This document shows positions 34,109 to 43,536 of a DNA stretch of 64,000 nt, piece after piece (positions within the stretch are counted from its first letter, which is position 1; every line of letters begins with the position of its first letter). Below the pieces are notes generated by a model, which did not search any database, had not been told where the DNA came from, and worked only from the letters and a program-made list of their open reading frames with translations. Origin of the DNA: Sphingomonas prati (GTDB taxonomy: Bacteria > Pseudomonadota > Alphaproteobacteria > Sphingomonadales > Sphingomonadaceae); the NCBI RefSeq assembly GCF_014643515.1, contig NZ_BMJP01000001.1:1364001-1428000 (forward strand), written 5' to 3'. Made by a program: the position numbers and the translations under genes.

Positions 34109-35248
34109 ATGGGCACCCGCTCTTCCGCCCTCGCCGCCGTGCCGCTGGCACTGCTCGCCTCCGTCGCGCTGGCCCAGGCTCCGACGACGCCGCCGACCCC
34201 GGCCGCAACGACCGGCACCGGCACCGGCACACTGAATGTGGGCCCCAACGCGCGCAGCCCAGAGGGCAAGCGGTACCTCTCCGCCCCGCTCGTGACCCAG
34301 ATCTTCGCCGCGGACCCCTCCGCCCACGTCTTCAACGGCAAGATCTACGTCTACCCCAGCCACGATGTCGACGCGGGCATCCCGGACGACGATCTCGGCA
34401 ACCAATATGCGATGCACGATTACCGCGTACTCAGCATGGACCGCATCGGCGGCCCGGTCACGATCGGCCCCGTCGCGATCGACGTGAAGGACATCCCCTG
34501 GGCCTCCAAGCAAGCCTGGGCGCCCGACGCCGCGTACGAGAACGGCACCTATTTTCTCTTCATGCCCGTGCGCGACAAGCAGGGCATCTTTCGCATCGGC
34601 GTGGCTACGTCCAAGTCACCGATGGGTCCGTTCAAGTCCGAGGCCGCCCCGATCCGCGGCAGCTTCTCGATCGATCCGGCGGTGTTCACCGACGACGACG
34701 GCAAGAGCTACATGTATTTCGGCGGCATATGGGGCGGCCAGCTCCAGCGCTGGGCGAAGGGCAAGTTCGACCCCAACGCCGGCGACACCGACCTGCGTCA
34801 GGACGACAAGCCCGCACTCGCGCCCAAGATGGCGCCGATGACCGCCGACATGAAGCAGTTCGCCGCCCCCCCGCGCGACGTCGTCATCACCGACGAGGCC
34901 GGCAAGCCGATCCTCGGTGGCGATCACGACCGGCGCTTCTTCGAGGCGTCCTGGGTCTTCAAGCGCCAGGGCAAATACTACTTCACCTACTCGACCGGCG
35001 ACACGCACTTCATCGCCTATGCCGTTGGCGACAAGCCGACCGGCCCGTTCCGCTACACCGGACGCATCCTGTCGCCGGTGCAGGGCTGGACCACGCATCA
35101 CTCGATCATCCAGTTCCAGAACCGCTGGTACCTGTTCTACGCCGACACCCAGCTGTCGAATAAGAACCACCTGCGTTCCGCCAAGGTGACCGAGATGTTC
35201 TTCAACGCCGACGGCACCATCCGTCCGATCAGCCCGTTCCAGGACTGA
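34109..35248 (+). CDS. GH43 family glycosidase, second copy
   Basis: A 379-residue single-domain family 43 enzyme with a signal peptide (MGTRSSALAAVPLALLASVALAQ) and a Pro/Thr-rich segment after it. I chose the ATG eight bases after GGAAGGA; another ATG lies two codons upstream. Propeller carboxylates are in AADPSAHVF, SIDPAVF and RFFEASWVF. It lacks the beta-sandwich domain of the GH43 at 10715, so it is probably from a different subfamily, possibly acting on arabinose-decorated or short xylo-oligosaccharides. It is 7 bp from xylulokinase, in one operon. Confidence 0.88.
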   Translation: MGTRSSALAAVPLALLASVALAQAPTTPPTPAATTGTGTGTLNVGPNARSPEGKRYLSAPLVTQIFAADPSAHVFNGKIYVYPSHDVDAGIPDDDLGNQYAMHDYRVLSMDRIGGPVTIGPVAIDVKDIPWASKQAWAPDAAYENGTYFLFMPVRDKQGIFRIGVATSKSPMGPFKSEAAPIRGSFSIDPAVFTDDDGKSYMYFGGIWGGQLQRWAKGKFDPNAGDTDLRQDDKPALAPKMAPMTADMKQFAAPPRDVVITDEAGKPILGGDHDRRFFEASWVFKRQGKYYFTYSTGDTHFIAYAVGDKPTGPFRYTGRILSPVQGWTTHHSIIQFQNRWYLFYADTQLSNKNHLRSAKVTEMFFNADGTIRPISPFQD

Positions 35249-35255
35249 TCGCAGC

Positions 35256-36719
35256 ATGTTTCTCGGCATCGATATCGGCACCTCGGGCGTCAAGGCGGTC
35301 GTCCTCGACGAAGCCGGCGCGATCGCCGGACAGGGCACCGCCGCCCTGACCGTCCAGCGCCCGCACCCGCTCTGGTCGGAACAGGATCCGGAGGCCTGGT
35401 GGCGCGCGACAAGCGCCGCGGTCCTCGCGATCGACCCGGCCGTCCGCCGCGCCGTCCGCGGCGTTGGCCTCGCCGGACAGATGCACGGCGCGACCCTGCT
35501 TGGCGCGGACGACCGCCCGCTGCGCCCCGCGATCCTGTGGAACGACGGCCGCAGCGCCGCCGAATGCACCGCGATGGAGGCCGAGGAACCGCGGCTGCGC
35601 GATATCTCAGGCAACATCGCGATGCCCGGCTTCACCGCGCCCAAGCTTCGCTGGGTCCGCGATCATGAGCGCGAAACGTTCGACAAGATCGCGACGGTGC
35701 TGCTGCCCAAGGACTATGTCCGGTTGCGCATGACGGGCGACAAGGCGTCGGACATGTCCGATTCCGCCGGCACGCTCTGGCTCGACGTGGCCAAGCGTAA
35801 CTGGAGCCCCGAACTGCTCGCCACCAGCGGGCTGGACGAAAGCGCGATGCCGCGGCTTTACGAGGGGTCGGAAATCACCGGCACGCTCGGCGCCGACGTC
35901 GCCGAAGCCTGGGGCATGCCACGCGTGCCCGTCGCCGCGGGCGGCAGCGACAATGCCGCGGGCGCGGTCGGCGTCGGCGTCGTGGCGGATGGCGATGCGC
36001 TGCTCTCGCTCGGCACGTCGGGCGTCATCTTCGTCGCCACCGCGGACTTCCGCCCCAACCCGGCACGCGCCGTCCACGCCTTCTGCCACGCGCTGCCCAA
36101 CATGTGGCACCAGATGGCGGTCCACCTCTCCGCCGCTTCCTGCATCGACTGGGTCGCGCGGATCACCGGCGCGAGCGGTGCCGCCGAACTCTTCGCGCGT
36201 GCCGAAACCGCAGGTCCCGCGAGCGGCCCAGAGCTGTTCCTGCCCTACCTGTCCGGCGAGCGGACCCCGCACAACGACGCAAAGGTCCGCGGCGCGTTCC
36301 TCCGGCTCGACAACGATACCGACGCCGCCCGCCTGTCGCAGGCCGTGCTCGAAGGCGTCGCGTTCGCGCTGGCCGACGGGCTCGACGTGCTGCGCGAAGC
36401 CGGCACGACGGTCGAACGGCTATCCGTCATCGGCGGTGGCGCGCGATCCAGCTACTGGGGTCGCGTGCTCGCCGCGGCGATGGGCGTCGAACTCGTCTAC
36501 CTTCAGGGTGGCGAGGTTGGCCCTGCACTCGGCGCGGCCCGGCTGGCGCAGCTCGCGGTCGACGGCGGCGACGTCGCCAGCGTCTGCACCGCGCCGCCCG
36601 TCGCCCGCACGCAGGCGCCCGACGCCGCGCTCATGGATGCCCTTGCGGAGAAGAAGGCTGCGTTCCGCGCGGCCTATTCCCGTATCACCCCCCTCGAAAC
36701 CGACGGCAGGAACCACTGA
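35256..36719 (+). CDS. xylB: xylulokinase
   Basis: A 487-residue FGGY-family kinase that phosphorylates D-xylulose to xylulose 5-phosphate. N-terminal ATPase motif [18 protein letters not shown], and the catalytic Asp in [11 protein letters not shown] are present, followed by the C-terminal [14 protein letters not shown] signature. GQMHG with SDNAAGAVG is characteristic of XylB rather than glycerol or ribulokinase. The gene is closely spaced after GH43 and overlaps the isomerase start as TGATG, so the product of the next gene is its substrate supplier. Confidence 0.96.
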   Translation: MFLGIDIGTSGVKAVVLDEAGAIAGQGTAALTVQRPHPLWSEQDPEAWWRATSAAVLAIDPAVRRAVRGVGLAGQMHGATLLGADDRPLRPAILWNDGRSAAECTAMEAEEPRLRDISGNIAMPGFTAPKLRWVRDHERETFDKIATVLLPKDYVRLRMTGDKASDMSDSAGTLWLDVAKRNWSPELLATSGLDESAMPRLYEGSEITGTLGADVAEAWGMPRVPVAAGGSDNAAGAVGVGVVADGDALLSLGTSGVIFVATADFRPNPARAVHAFCHALPNMWHQMAVHLSAASCIDWVARITGASGAAELFARAETAGPASGPELFLPYLSGERTPHNDAKVRGAFLRLDNDTDAARLSQAVLEGVAFALADGLDVLREAGTTVERLSVIGGGARSSYWGRVLAAAMGVELVYLQGGEVGPALGAARLAQLAVDGGDVASVCTAPPVARTQAPDAALMDALAEKKAAFRAAYSRITPLETDGRNH

Positions 36720-38026
36720 TGTCAGATTTCTTCAACGCCATTCCCCAAATCAAGTTCGAAGGCCCCGAAAGCCAGAACGAACTCGCCTACCGCTTCTACG
36801 ACAAGGACCGGATGGTCCTCGGCAAGAGCATGGAGGATCATCTCCGCTTCGCCGCCTGCTTCTGGCACACCTTCTGCTGGCCGGGGTCCGACGTGTTCGG
36901 CGGCGGCACGTTCGATCGCCCGTGGCACCGCGGCCCGCATGACAGCGCCGCCGCCGCAATGAAGCGCGAGGTCGCGTTCGAATTCTTCCAGAAGCTCGAC
37001 GTGCCGTATTACTGCTTCCACGACGCCGACGTGATGGCCGACGCCGACAACCTGACCGACCATCGCCGCTTCTTCGCCGAGGCTGTCGATCATCTCGAAC
37101 AGCTCCAGGCATCGTCCGGCCGCAAGCTCCTCTGGGGCACCGCCAACCTGTTCAGCCACCCGCGCTTCGCCGCCGGCGGCGCGACGAACCCCGATCCGGA
37201 AGTGTTCGCGTTCGGCGCGGTCCAGGTCCGCGACGCGCTCGAGGCGACGCATCGTCTCGGCGGCGCGAACTACGTCCTGTGGGGCGGTCGCGAGGGTTAC
37301 GAGACGCTCCTCAACACCGATCTCAAGCGCGAACTCGACAATCTCGGCCGCTTCCTCAGCCTGGTCGTCGAGCACAAGCACAAGATCGGGTTCAAGGGCA
37401 CGATCCTGATCGAGCCGAAGCCGATGGAGCCGACCAAGCACCAGTACGACTTCGACACCGCCACGGTGTACGGTTTCCTGAAGCGCTACGGTCTCGAAAA
37501 CGAGGTGAAGGTGAACATCGAGGCGAACCACGCCACGCTGGCCAGCCACACGTTCGAACACGAGATCGCGACGGCCGCGGCACTCAGCATCTTCGGCTCG
37601 ATCGACGCCAACCGCGGCGATCCGCAGAATGGTTGGGATACCGACCAGTTCCCGAACTCGGTCGAGGAACTGACGCTCGCCAATCTGGAGATCATCCGCG
37701 CAGGCGGCTTCACCACCGGCGGGTTCAACTTCGACTCTAAGGTCCGCCGCCAGTCGATGGACCCGGCCGATCTGTTCCACGGCCATGTCGGCGGCATCGA
37801 CGTCGTCGCCAAGGGCCTGCTGAACGCCGCCGCGCTGATCGAGGACGGTCGCCTCGACCAGTTCAAGACGGAACGCTACGCCGGCTGGAACGGTGAATTC
37901 GGCGAAGCCATCGCCACCCGCGACCTCGCCGGCATCGCCGACCTCGCCATCGAACGCAACATCGCCCCCCAGCCCCGCTCGGGCGGCCAGGAGCGCCTCG
38001 AAAACCTGATCAACCGCTTCCTGTAA
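36719..38026 (+). CDS. xylA: xylose isomerase
   Basis: A 435-residue class II xylose isomerase converting D-xylose to D-xylulose with divalent metal ions. Recognisable features are [15 protein letters not shown], the catalytic His in [27 protein letters not shown] with the first metal-binding Glu, [16 protein letters not shown], and the C-terminal [10 protein letters not shown]. The start overlaps the xylulokinase stop by one base and has GCAGGA eight bases before it. A strong terminator follows 40 bp after the stop, ending the GH43-xylB-xylA operon. Confidence 0.97.
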   Translation: MSDFFNAIPQIKFEGPESQNELAYRFYDKDRMVLGKSMEDHLRFAACFWHTFCWPGSDVFGGGTFDRPWHRGPHDSAAAAMKREVAFEFFQKLDVPYYCFHDADVMADADNLTDHRRFFAEAVDHLEQLQASSGRKLLWGTANLFSHPRFAAGGATNPDPEVFAFGAVQVRDALEATHRLGGANYVLWGGREGYETLLNTDLKRELDNLGRFLSLVVEHKHKIGFKGTILIEPKPMEPTKHQYDFDTATVYGFLKRYGLENEVKVNIEANHATLASHTFEHEIATAAALSIFGSIDANRGDPQNGWDTDQFPNSVEELTLANLEIIRAGGFTTGGFNFDSKVRRQSMDPADLFHGHVGGIDVVAKGLLNAAALIEDGRLDQFKTERYAGWNGEFGEAIATRDLAGIADLAIERNIAPQPRSGGQERLENLINRFL

Positions 38027-38065
38027 GCGGCATCACTCCCGGCCGGGCACCTCCCGGCCGTCATG

Positions 38066-38105
38066 ACGGGCCCGGCACGCATAAGCGAGCCGGGCCCGTT
38101 TTGTT
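38066..38105 (+). terminator. rho-independent terminator after xylA
   Basis: An 11-bp perfect stem ACGGGCCCGGC/GCCGGGCCCGT encloses a 12-base loop and is followed by TTTTGTTT. Confidence 0.88.
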
Positions 38106-38180
38106 TGTTACGCGTTCTCACGCACCGAACGGCAGCGTATTGCGCGGTCCCAGGGTAGGATGATTTTACCCGGTCACCCG

Positions 38181-38260
38181 CCCCACCCCGTTCAGTTCGA
38201 GCCTGTCGAGAACCCCGCGCGGCGTTCTCGACAGGCTCGAACCAAACGGGGGTGGGGTGG
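38181..38260. repeat. intergenic hairpin repeat
   Basis: An imperfect inverted repeat of about 30 bp per arm around a CGCGCGG-type loop. The arms read from CCCCACCCCGTTC inward to GTCGAGAAC and back from GTTCTCGACAGGC to GGGGGTGGGGTGG. The right arm recurs at 10657-10682. The surrounding stretch from 38106 to 38530 shows no gene. Confidence 0.75.
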
Positions 38261-38530
38261 AAACAAACAAGAGCTGTTATGCTTCAGGGCGACACTGGCC
38301 TATCGTTACTGGGCGATAGCCAAGCTCGCATATAACGTGCCTCAACCCACAACGCCGACGCACGAACACCGACACGCCCATCCCGAGCGAAGTTGAGGGC
38401 CCCTTCGAGCGAAGTCGAAAAGCCGACAGCACCCCTGGGCTGACCTCCGGAGAAAGTGCTTCACCGTCGCTCAGCATGGAGGGTTTGAGCGGCCCGTTCA
38501 TCGTGAGCAGGGCTGTCAGCCTGTCGGCCC

Positions 38531-38677
38531 ACCCCCAACCGTTCGTCCTGAGTAGGGACTGAGCGAAGTCGAAGACCCGTATCGAAGGATCAGCCCCGCC
38601 CGCGAGGCCGTGCTTCGATACGAGCCCTCGTTACGCGCCAAACGGCGCTACTCGGTCTCTACTCAGCACGGGGGTTG
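38531..38677. repeat. intergenic palindromic repeat (shared with 23701-23826)
   Basis: A second copy of the long hairpin unit, with CTGAGTAGGGACTGAGCGAA, GACCCGTATCGAAGGATC and the complementary GCTTCGATACGAGCCCTCG. It lies just past the end of the convergent GH3 gene and may help end transcription from either side. Confidence 0.75.
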
Positions 38678-38693
38678 GTCTTTCAACCACCCC

Positions 38694-41168
38694 TCACCGA
38701 CAATCCACCAACCCCCCGGAAGCCGACCCGAACTGCACCCGCGACACGGTCACCGTCAGCGCCCCCGCCGTGGTCATCACGAACGGCTGCCGCACCTTCG
38801 CCAGATCCGCGCCCACCAGACAGCGCAACGGCACCGCCACCTGCCCCCAGCCACCGGCCTTGGCGATCGCGCGCAGCCGATTCGTCACGTTCCGCCCACC
38901 CAGCGTCACCGGACCCGCAGGCCCCGCATCCACCTTCACGTCCACGATCAGCGCGACGTCGCCATTCGCCTCGCGCGTCAGGTCGACCGGATCGCCGTCA
39001 AGCACCGCGCTCGCCGCACCGCGCCCGGTCCATGCGATCTGCACCGCATCCTCCTGCGCCACGCGGTCCGCCGCGCGCTGGCTGATCAGTTCCGGCCCCG
39101 GATTGGCGGCCAGCGTGGTGCCGGACCCGAGCAGCAACCGCCGCCCGTTGGTCACCTTGCCCCGCGCGAACAGCAGGTTGCGATTGCCCCCTGCCCCAGC
39201 GCGGACCTCGGACAACGGCCCCAGCGCCCCCTTGTCACGCGCCGTCAGCCCATATCCATAAGCAAACAGCGGCGCATAATTCGCATCGCCCACGTTGAGC
39301 GGCGTCTGGTCCGAGCGCGCCGGCCAGCTATAGGGCAACTTGCCCCGGAACGGCTTCGCCCCGAACAGCACGTCCGCGACGCCCGCCCCCTCGGACCCCG
39401 GCAGCCACGCCGCGACGAACGCGTCGGACGCATTCAGATACGGGTTCACCCACAGCGGCCGGCCCGACAGGAACACCGCCACCACCGGGATACCCGCCGC
39501 GCGCAGGCGCTGCATCGTCGCCAGATTGTCGGCCGTATCGTCGAACGCCACGTCGGGCTTGTCGCCCTGGAACTCCGCATAGGGCGTCTCGCCGAACACC
39601 ACGATCGCCGCATCGGGCTTCGTCTCGTACTTGCCGTCGACGGACAAAGTCGCCGTCCCGCGCGCATCCTGCACCTGCGCCGCGATCCCGCGCCAGATGC
39701 TCGTCGCGTTCGGAAAATCGGTCGGCTTCGTACCCGTCCCCTGCCACGACAGCGTCCAACCGCCCGCCTGCCGCGCGACATCGTCCGCCGCGTCGCCCGC
39801 CACCAGGATGCGCATCCCCGGCTTCAACGGCAGCACCGACCCGCTATTCTTCAGCAGCACCAGTGATTCCGCCACCGCCGCCCGCGCCACCGCGCGGTGG
39901 GCCGGCGCGCCTAGCAAGGCGTAACGCCCCGCCAGCGGCCGCGCCGACGGCTTGACCGTATCGAAAATCCCCGCCCGATATTTCACGCGCAGCAACCGCC
40001 GGACTGCATCGTCCAGCTGGTTCATCGGGATCGTCCCGGCCTTCACCCCCGCCAGCGTGGACTCCCAGATCCCCTTCCAGCTGTCCGGCGCCATATACAC
40101 GTCCAGCCCGGCGGCCAGCGCCTGCGGACAGCGCGTGTTGGTGCACCCCTCGACCTGCCCATGGGCGTTCCAGTCGCCCACCACGAACCCGTCGAAGCCC
40201 ATCCGCTCCTTAAGCACACCGGTCAGCAGGCTGCGATTGCCCGTCATCTTCACGCCGTTCCAGCTCGAGAAGCTGGCCATCACCGACTGCACGCCGGCCT
40301 TCAGCGCGGCATAATATGGCGGCGCGAACAGCGATCGCAGCTGCGCCTCGCTCATCTGCGCATCGCCCTGATCCTTGCCGCCGGCCGTCCCGCCGTCACC
40401 CAGGAAATGCTTGGCGGTTGCGATGATATGCGGCCCCTTCAACCAGTCTCGGTCGCCGATCTTGCCCTGCAACCCCTCGACCAGCGGCCCGGCATAGCCC
40501 GTCGCGATCTCCGCCGTCTCGCCGAACCCTTCATAGGTCCGTCCCCAGCGATCGTCGCGCACCACCGCGATGGTCGGCGCGAACGTCCAGTCGATGCCCG
40601 TCACGCGCATCTCGATCGCGGTGATCGCGCCGATCTGCCGCATGATCGCCGGGTCGCGCATCGCGCCCAGCCCGATATTGTGCGGAAACAGCGTCGCGCC
40701 GACCACGTTCGAATGGCCATGCACCGCATCGATCCCCCAGATCGACGGAATCCGCGGCAGCTTCGGATCGTCGCTGATCGACGCATCCCAATAGTCGTCG
40801 GCCAGCTTCAGCCAGTCCGCCGCAGGCGCATTGTACCGCCCGCCCGGATCGGAATTGCCGCCGTTGAATACCGACCCGAGATGATATTTCTTCAGGTCCG
40901 CCGGCGTGGTCGACGCGATGTCGCCCTGCACCACCTGGCCGACCTTCTGCTCCAGCGACATCCGCGCCATCAGCGCGGTGATCTTCGCCTCCATCGCGGG
41001 ATCGAGCGCGATCGGCGACGCCTGCGCCGGCCACTCCGCCGAATGGGCCACGCCTGCCGGGCCCTGTGCCGAAGCCGCGCCCGCCGCGACCACGCCGCAC
41101 AAGGCCGCGACCCCGACCGCAGTCCGCATCGGACGCAACGTTACCGTGCGCTTCAAGATCTTCCCCAT
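38694..41168 (-). CDS. GH3 exo-beta-glycosidase with C-terminal ExoP-type domain
   Basis: An 824-residue family 3 enzyme with a Sec signal peptide ending at ASA|QGP. The first barrel contains the substrate-binding KHFLGDGGT motif and the nucleophile Asp in VVGDWNAHGQ. The second domain holds FGETPYAEFQGD near the expected acid region. From about residue 660 a galactose-binding-like C-terminal domain follows, as in exo-1,3/1,4-beta-glucanase (ExoP) proteins. It differs clearly from the GH3 at 4517, which has a fibronectin-like tail. Its substrate may be a beta-glucan, xyloglucan or xylan oligosaccharide; the GH9 enzyme in the locus makes beta-glucan plausible. Confidence 0.92.
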   Translation of the reverse strand: MGKILKRTVTLRPMRTAVGVAALCGVVAAGAASAQGPAGVAHSAEWPAQASPIALDPAMEAKITALMARMSLEQKVGQVVQGDIASTTPADLKKYHLGSVFNGGNSDPGGRYNAPAADWLKLADDYWDASISDDPKLPRIPSIWGIDAVHGHSNVVGATLFPHNIGLGAMRDPAIMRQIGAITAIEMRVTGIDWTFAPTIAVVRDDRWGRTYEGFGETAEIATGYAGPLVEGLQGKIGDRDWLKGPHIIATAKHFLGDGGTAGGKDQGDAQMSEAQLRSLFAPPYYAALKAGVQSVMASFSSWNGVKMTGNRSLLTGVLKERMGFDGFVVGDWNAHGQVEGCTNTRCPQALAAGLDVYMAPDSWKGIWESTLAGVKAGTIPMNQLDDAVRRLLRVKYRAGIFDTVKPSARPLAGRYALLGAPAHRAVARAAVAESLVLLKNSGSVLPLKPGMRILVAGDAADDVARQAGGWTLSWQGTGTKPTDFPNATSIWRGIAAQVQDARGTATLSVDGKYETKPDAAIVVFGETPYAEFQGDKPDVAFDDTADNLATMQRLRAAGIPVVAVFLSGRPLWVNPYLNASDAFVAAWLPGSEGAGVADVLFGAKPFRGKLPYSWPARSDQTPLNVGDANYAPLFAYGYGLTARDKGALGPLSEVRAGAGGNRNLLFARGKVTNGRRLLLGSGTTLAANPGPELISQRAADRVAQEDAVQIAWTGRGAASAVLDGDPVDLTREANGDVALIVDVKVDAGPAGPVTLGGRNVTNRLRAIAKAGGWGQVAVPLRCLVGADLAKVRQPFVMTTAGALTVTVSRVQFGSASGGLVDCR

Positions 41169-41183
41169 GTCACCCTACCCCTG

Positions 41184-41197
41184 GCGTATCGTTATCG
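41184..41197. promoter_or_regulatory. weak candidate LacI-family operator upstream of GH3
   Basis: GCGTATC-GTTATCG fits the seven inner fixed positions of TGNTANC-GNTANCA but not the outermost bases. It lies 16 bp before the GH3 start. Confidence 0.4.
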
Positions 41198-41279
41198 TTG
41201 TTAGACAGACCGCCGCCCACTGCTGATACCAAGGCTAGCACGCCGCACCGCCCCGGCAAACGCGGATCGGTCCGCGCGG

Positions 41280-42320
41280 CTACAATCCCGCAGTCCGCGT
41301 CCGCACCCGCGCCAGCATGTCGCTCGACGTCATGAACAACGTCCGCCCATCCGGACCGCCGAAGCAGCAGTTCGCGATCGTCTTGCCCGTCGCGATGATG
41401 CCGAGCAGATCCCCGCTCGGCGTCAGCACATGCACCCCGCCCGGCCCGGTGGCGAACAGCCGCCCGGCGCGATCCACGGCGATCCCGTCCGGCAATCCGC
41501 TGCCGCCCGCCGCCTGCTCCGGCCGCATGTCCCGGAACACCCGCGCCGGCCCCACGTCGCCGCGCGCATCGAGCGGATAGGCCAGCACCTGCGGCATCGT
41601 CTCGTCCGACAGCGCGAGGTAGAGCGTCCGCCCGTCCGGCGACAGGCCCAGCCCGTTCGGCCGCCGCTGCCGCGCATCGAGCAGATGCACGCTGCCGTCC
41701 GGATCGAGCCGGAACAGCCCCTGGAACGTCAGTTCGCGCAACGGCGACGTGTCCTGCTCCTTCAACCCGTAAGGCGGATCGGTGAAGAAGATCGCGCCGT
41801 TCTGCGCCACCGCCACCGTATTGGGGCTGTTGAACCGCTTGCCCTGATAGCCCGTCGCCAGGATCGTCTTGCGCTTCGTGTAGAGGTCGACCCGCACGAC
41901 CGCGCGCGTCCCGCTGTCCGCCGCGATCAGCCGCCCGGCGGCGTCCAGCGCCATTCCGTTCAGCCCTGCTTCGTTGAATGCGGCCGGTACCGGTTCGGCC
42001 AGCCCGGACGGCTTCAGGAACCGGTCGATCCCCGCCCCCTCGCGCCAGCGCCACACCGTGTTGCCCGGCACGTCCGCGAACAGCAGCCAGTTGCGCTGCG
42101 GCACCCACACCGGCCCCTCGGCCCAGCGATAGCCCTCGCCCAGCACCTCGACCGGCGCCTTGGCATCGATCACCGCATCCAGCCCCGGCGCGAACCGCCG
42201 CACACCCCCCGTCACGCGCAGCACGCGATCCGGCTTCGCAGCCTGCCCCAGCGCCGGCCCCGCGAACGGCACCGCCAGCGCCGCCCCGCACAGCGCCCGC
42301 CGCGACCACATCGACGTCAT
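41280..42320 (-). CDS. SMP-30/gluconolactonase family lactonase, Tat-exported
   Basis: A 346-residue SMP-30-like six-bladed propeller. The start at MTSMWSRR overlaps the preceding oxidoreductase stop by ATGA, and the N-terminus (SRRALCGAALAVPFAGPALG) is a twin-arginine signal peptide. Metal-site motifs expected of the family are visible: the N-terminal EGPVW Glu, FNSPNTVAV, PNGLGLSPDG and LPDGIAVD. It would hydrolyse an aldonolactone to the aldonate in the periplasm. Pairing with the Gfo-type oxidoreductase suggests consecutive reactions. It could supply xylonate or gluconate from outside the cytoplasm, unlike the cytoplasmic Caulobacter XylC. Confidence 0.87.
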   Translation of the reverse strand: MTSMWSRRALCGAALAVPFAGPALGQAAKPDRVLRVTGGVRRFAPGLDAVIDAKAPVEVLGEGYRWAEGPVWVPQRNWLLFADVPGNTVWRWREGAGIDRFLKPSGLAEPVPAAFNEAGLNGMALDAAGRLIAADSGTRAVVRVDLYTKRKTILATGYQGKRFNSPNTVAVAQNGAIFFTDPPYGLKEQDTSPLRELTFQGLFRLDPDGSVHLLDARQRRPNGLGLSPDGRTLYLALSDETMPQVLAYPLDARGDVGPARVFRDMRPEQAAGGSGLPDGIAVDRAGRLFATGPGGVHVLTPSGDLLGIIATGKTIANCCFGGPDGRTLFMTSSDMLARVRTRTAGL

Positions 42321-43435
42321 GCCCGGTCCATCCGCACGGTCCGGCCCTCGCGCGCGGATCGGTAGATCGCCTCGATCACGCGCATGTCCGCCAGCCCCTC
42401 CTCGCCCGCCACGATCGGCTGGCGATCGGCCAACACGCATTCCGACAGATGATCGAGCTGCCCCGCAAACTGCGACTTCTGCCCGGCGGGCAGCACGCGC
42501 GGCATGGTGGCGTCACCCTTGCGGATCGTCATGCGCTGACCCTCATAGGCCGTGGCCGGTTCCGCATCGATGTAGCCGTTCGGCCCGACGATGCGGTAGC
42601 GGTTGTGGTTCGAGTTGTAGCTCGAAACGCAGTTCGCGATGATCCCCGACGGGAACTTCAGCATGAAATCGATCCGGTCCTCGACGGTCTTGAATCGCGG
42701 ATCGCTCTTGTCGGTCGACTCCACCGCGGTCACCGTCATCGGCTCCTCACCCGTCAGGTAGCGCGCCGCGTTCAGGCTGTAGATCCCGATATCCATCAGC
42801 GACCCGCCGCCCGACATGGCGCGGTCCAGCCGCCACTGGTCCGGCTTTGCGGTGAACCCATGTTCCGCGTTGATGATCTTCGTCGGCCCGACATGGCCGC
42901 CGCGGGCCAGCGCGATCGCCTCGCGGTTATACGGCTCGAACCGGCTGCGATATCCGATCATCAGCTTGCGGTTCGCCTTGCGCGACGCGGCGATCATCGC
43001 CTCGCACTCGGCCACACTCACCGCCATCGGCTTCTCGCACATCACATGCTTGCCCGCCCGCGCCGCGCGGATGCTGTATTCAGCATGCATGCTGTTGGGC
43101 AGCACGATGTAGACGATGTCGATCGCCGGATTGTCGCGGATCCGGTCGAAATCCTTGTAGCTGTAGCAGTTCGCGGCCGGCACGCCGTACTCCGCGGCAT
43201 AACGCGTCAGTTTCTCCGGCGTCCCGCTGACCAGCGCGACCAACTGCGACGACGTGCATTCCTTGAAGCGCGGCATGATCTGCTTCGTGGCATAGCTGCC
43301 CAGCCCGACGATCGCATAGCCGAGCTTCCGCCCACCGCCGCCGGCCTGCGCCACCGCGGCGCTGCCCACCGACAACGCGGCCCCCGCGCCGATTCCCAGC
43401 AACATCTCGCGACGATTGGTTTCCAGCAGCGTCAT
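42317..43435 (-). CDS. Gfo/Idh/MocA oxidoreductase, Tat-exported (GFOR-like)
   Basis: A 372-residue oxidoreductase. The N-terminus has a twin-arginine signal (TNRREMLLGIGAGAALS to AVAQA), then a Rossmann fold (YAIVGLGSYA) and the CEKPMAV motif with the conserved EKP lysine. Zymomonas glucose-fructose oxidoreductase is a Tat-exported relative that carries tightly bound NADP, and Caulobacter has a related aldose-aldose oxidoreductase. By analogy this protein could oxidise an aldose to a lactone while reducing another sugar. I use the ATG after AGGGG rather than one three codons upstream. The lactonase gene follows with an ATGA overlap. Confidence 0.87.
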   Translation of the reverse strand: MTLLETNRREMLLGIGAGAALSVGSAAVAQAGGGGRKLGYAIVGLGSYATKQIMPRFKECTSSQLVALVSGTPEKLTRYAAEYGVPAANCYSYKDFDRIRDNPAIDIVYIVLPNSMHAEYSIRAARAGKHVMCEKPMAVSVAECEAMIAASRKANRKLMIGYRSRFEPYNREAIALARGGHVGPTKIINAEHGFTAKPDQWRLDRAMSGGGSLMDIGIYSLNAARYLTGEEPMTVTAVESTDKSDPRFKTVEDRIDFMLKFPSGIIANCVSSYNSNHNRYRIVGPNGYIDAEPATAYEGQRMTIRKGDATMPRVLPAGQKSQFAGQLDHLSECVLADRQPIVAGEEGLADMRVIEAIYRSAREGRTVRMDRA

Positions 43436-43536
43436 CGGTCTCATCCCCCTGCACGTGGCGCTTGGTTCGCGCCTTCGCCGCATCATCGCCCCGCCACCCC
43501 GACCATGGCAAGCACCATCCGCGGCCTGACGCGTAA

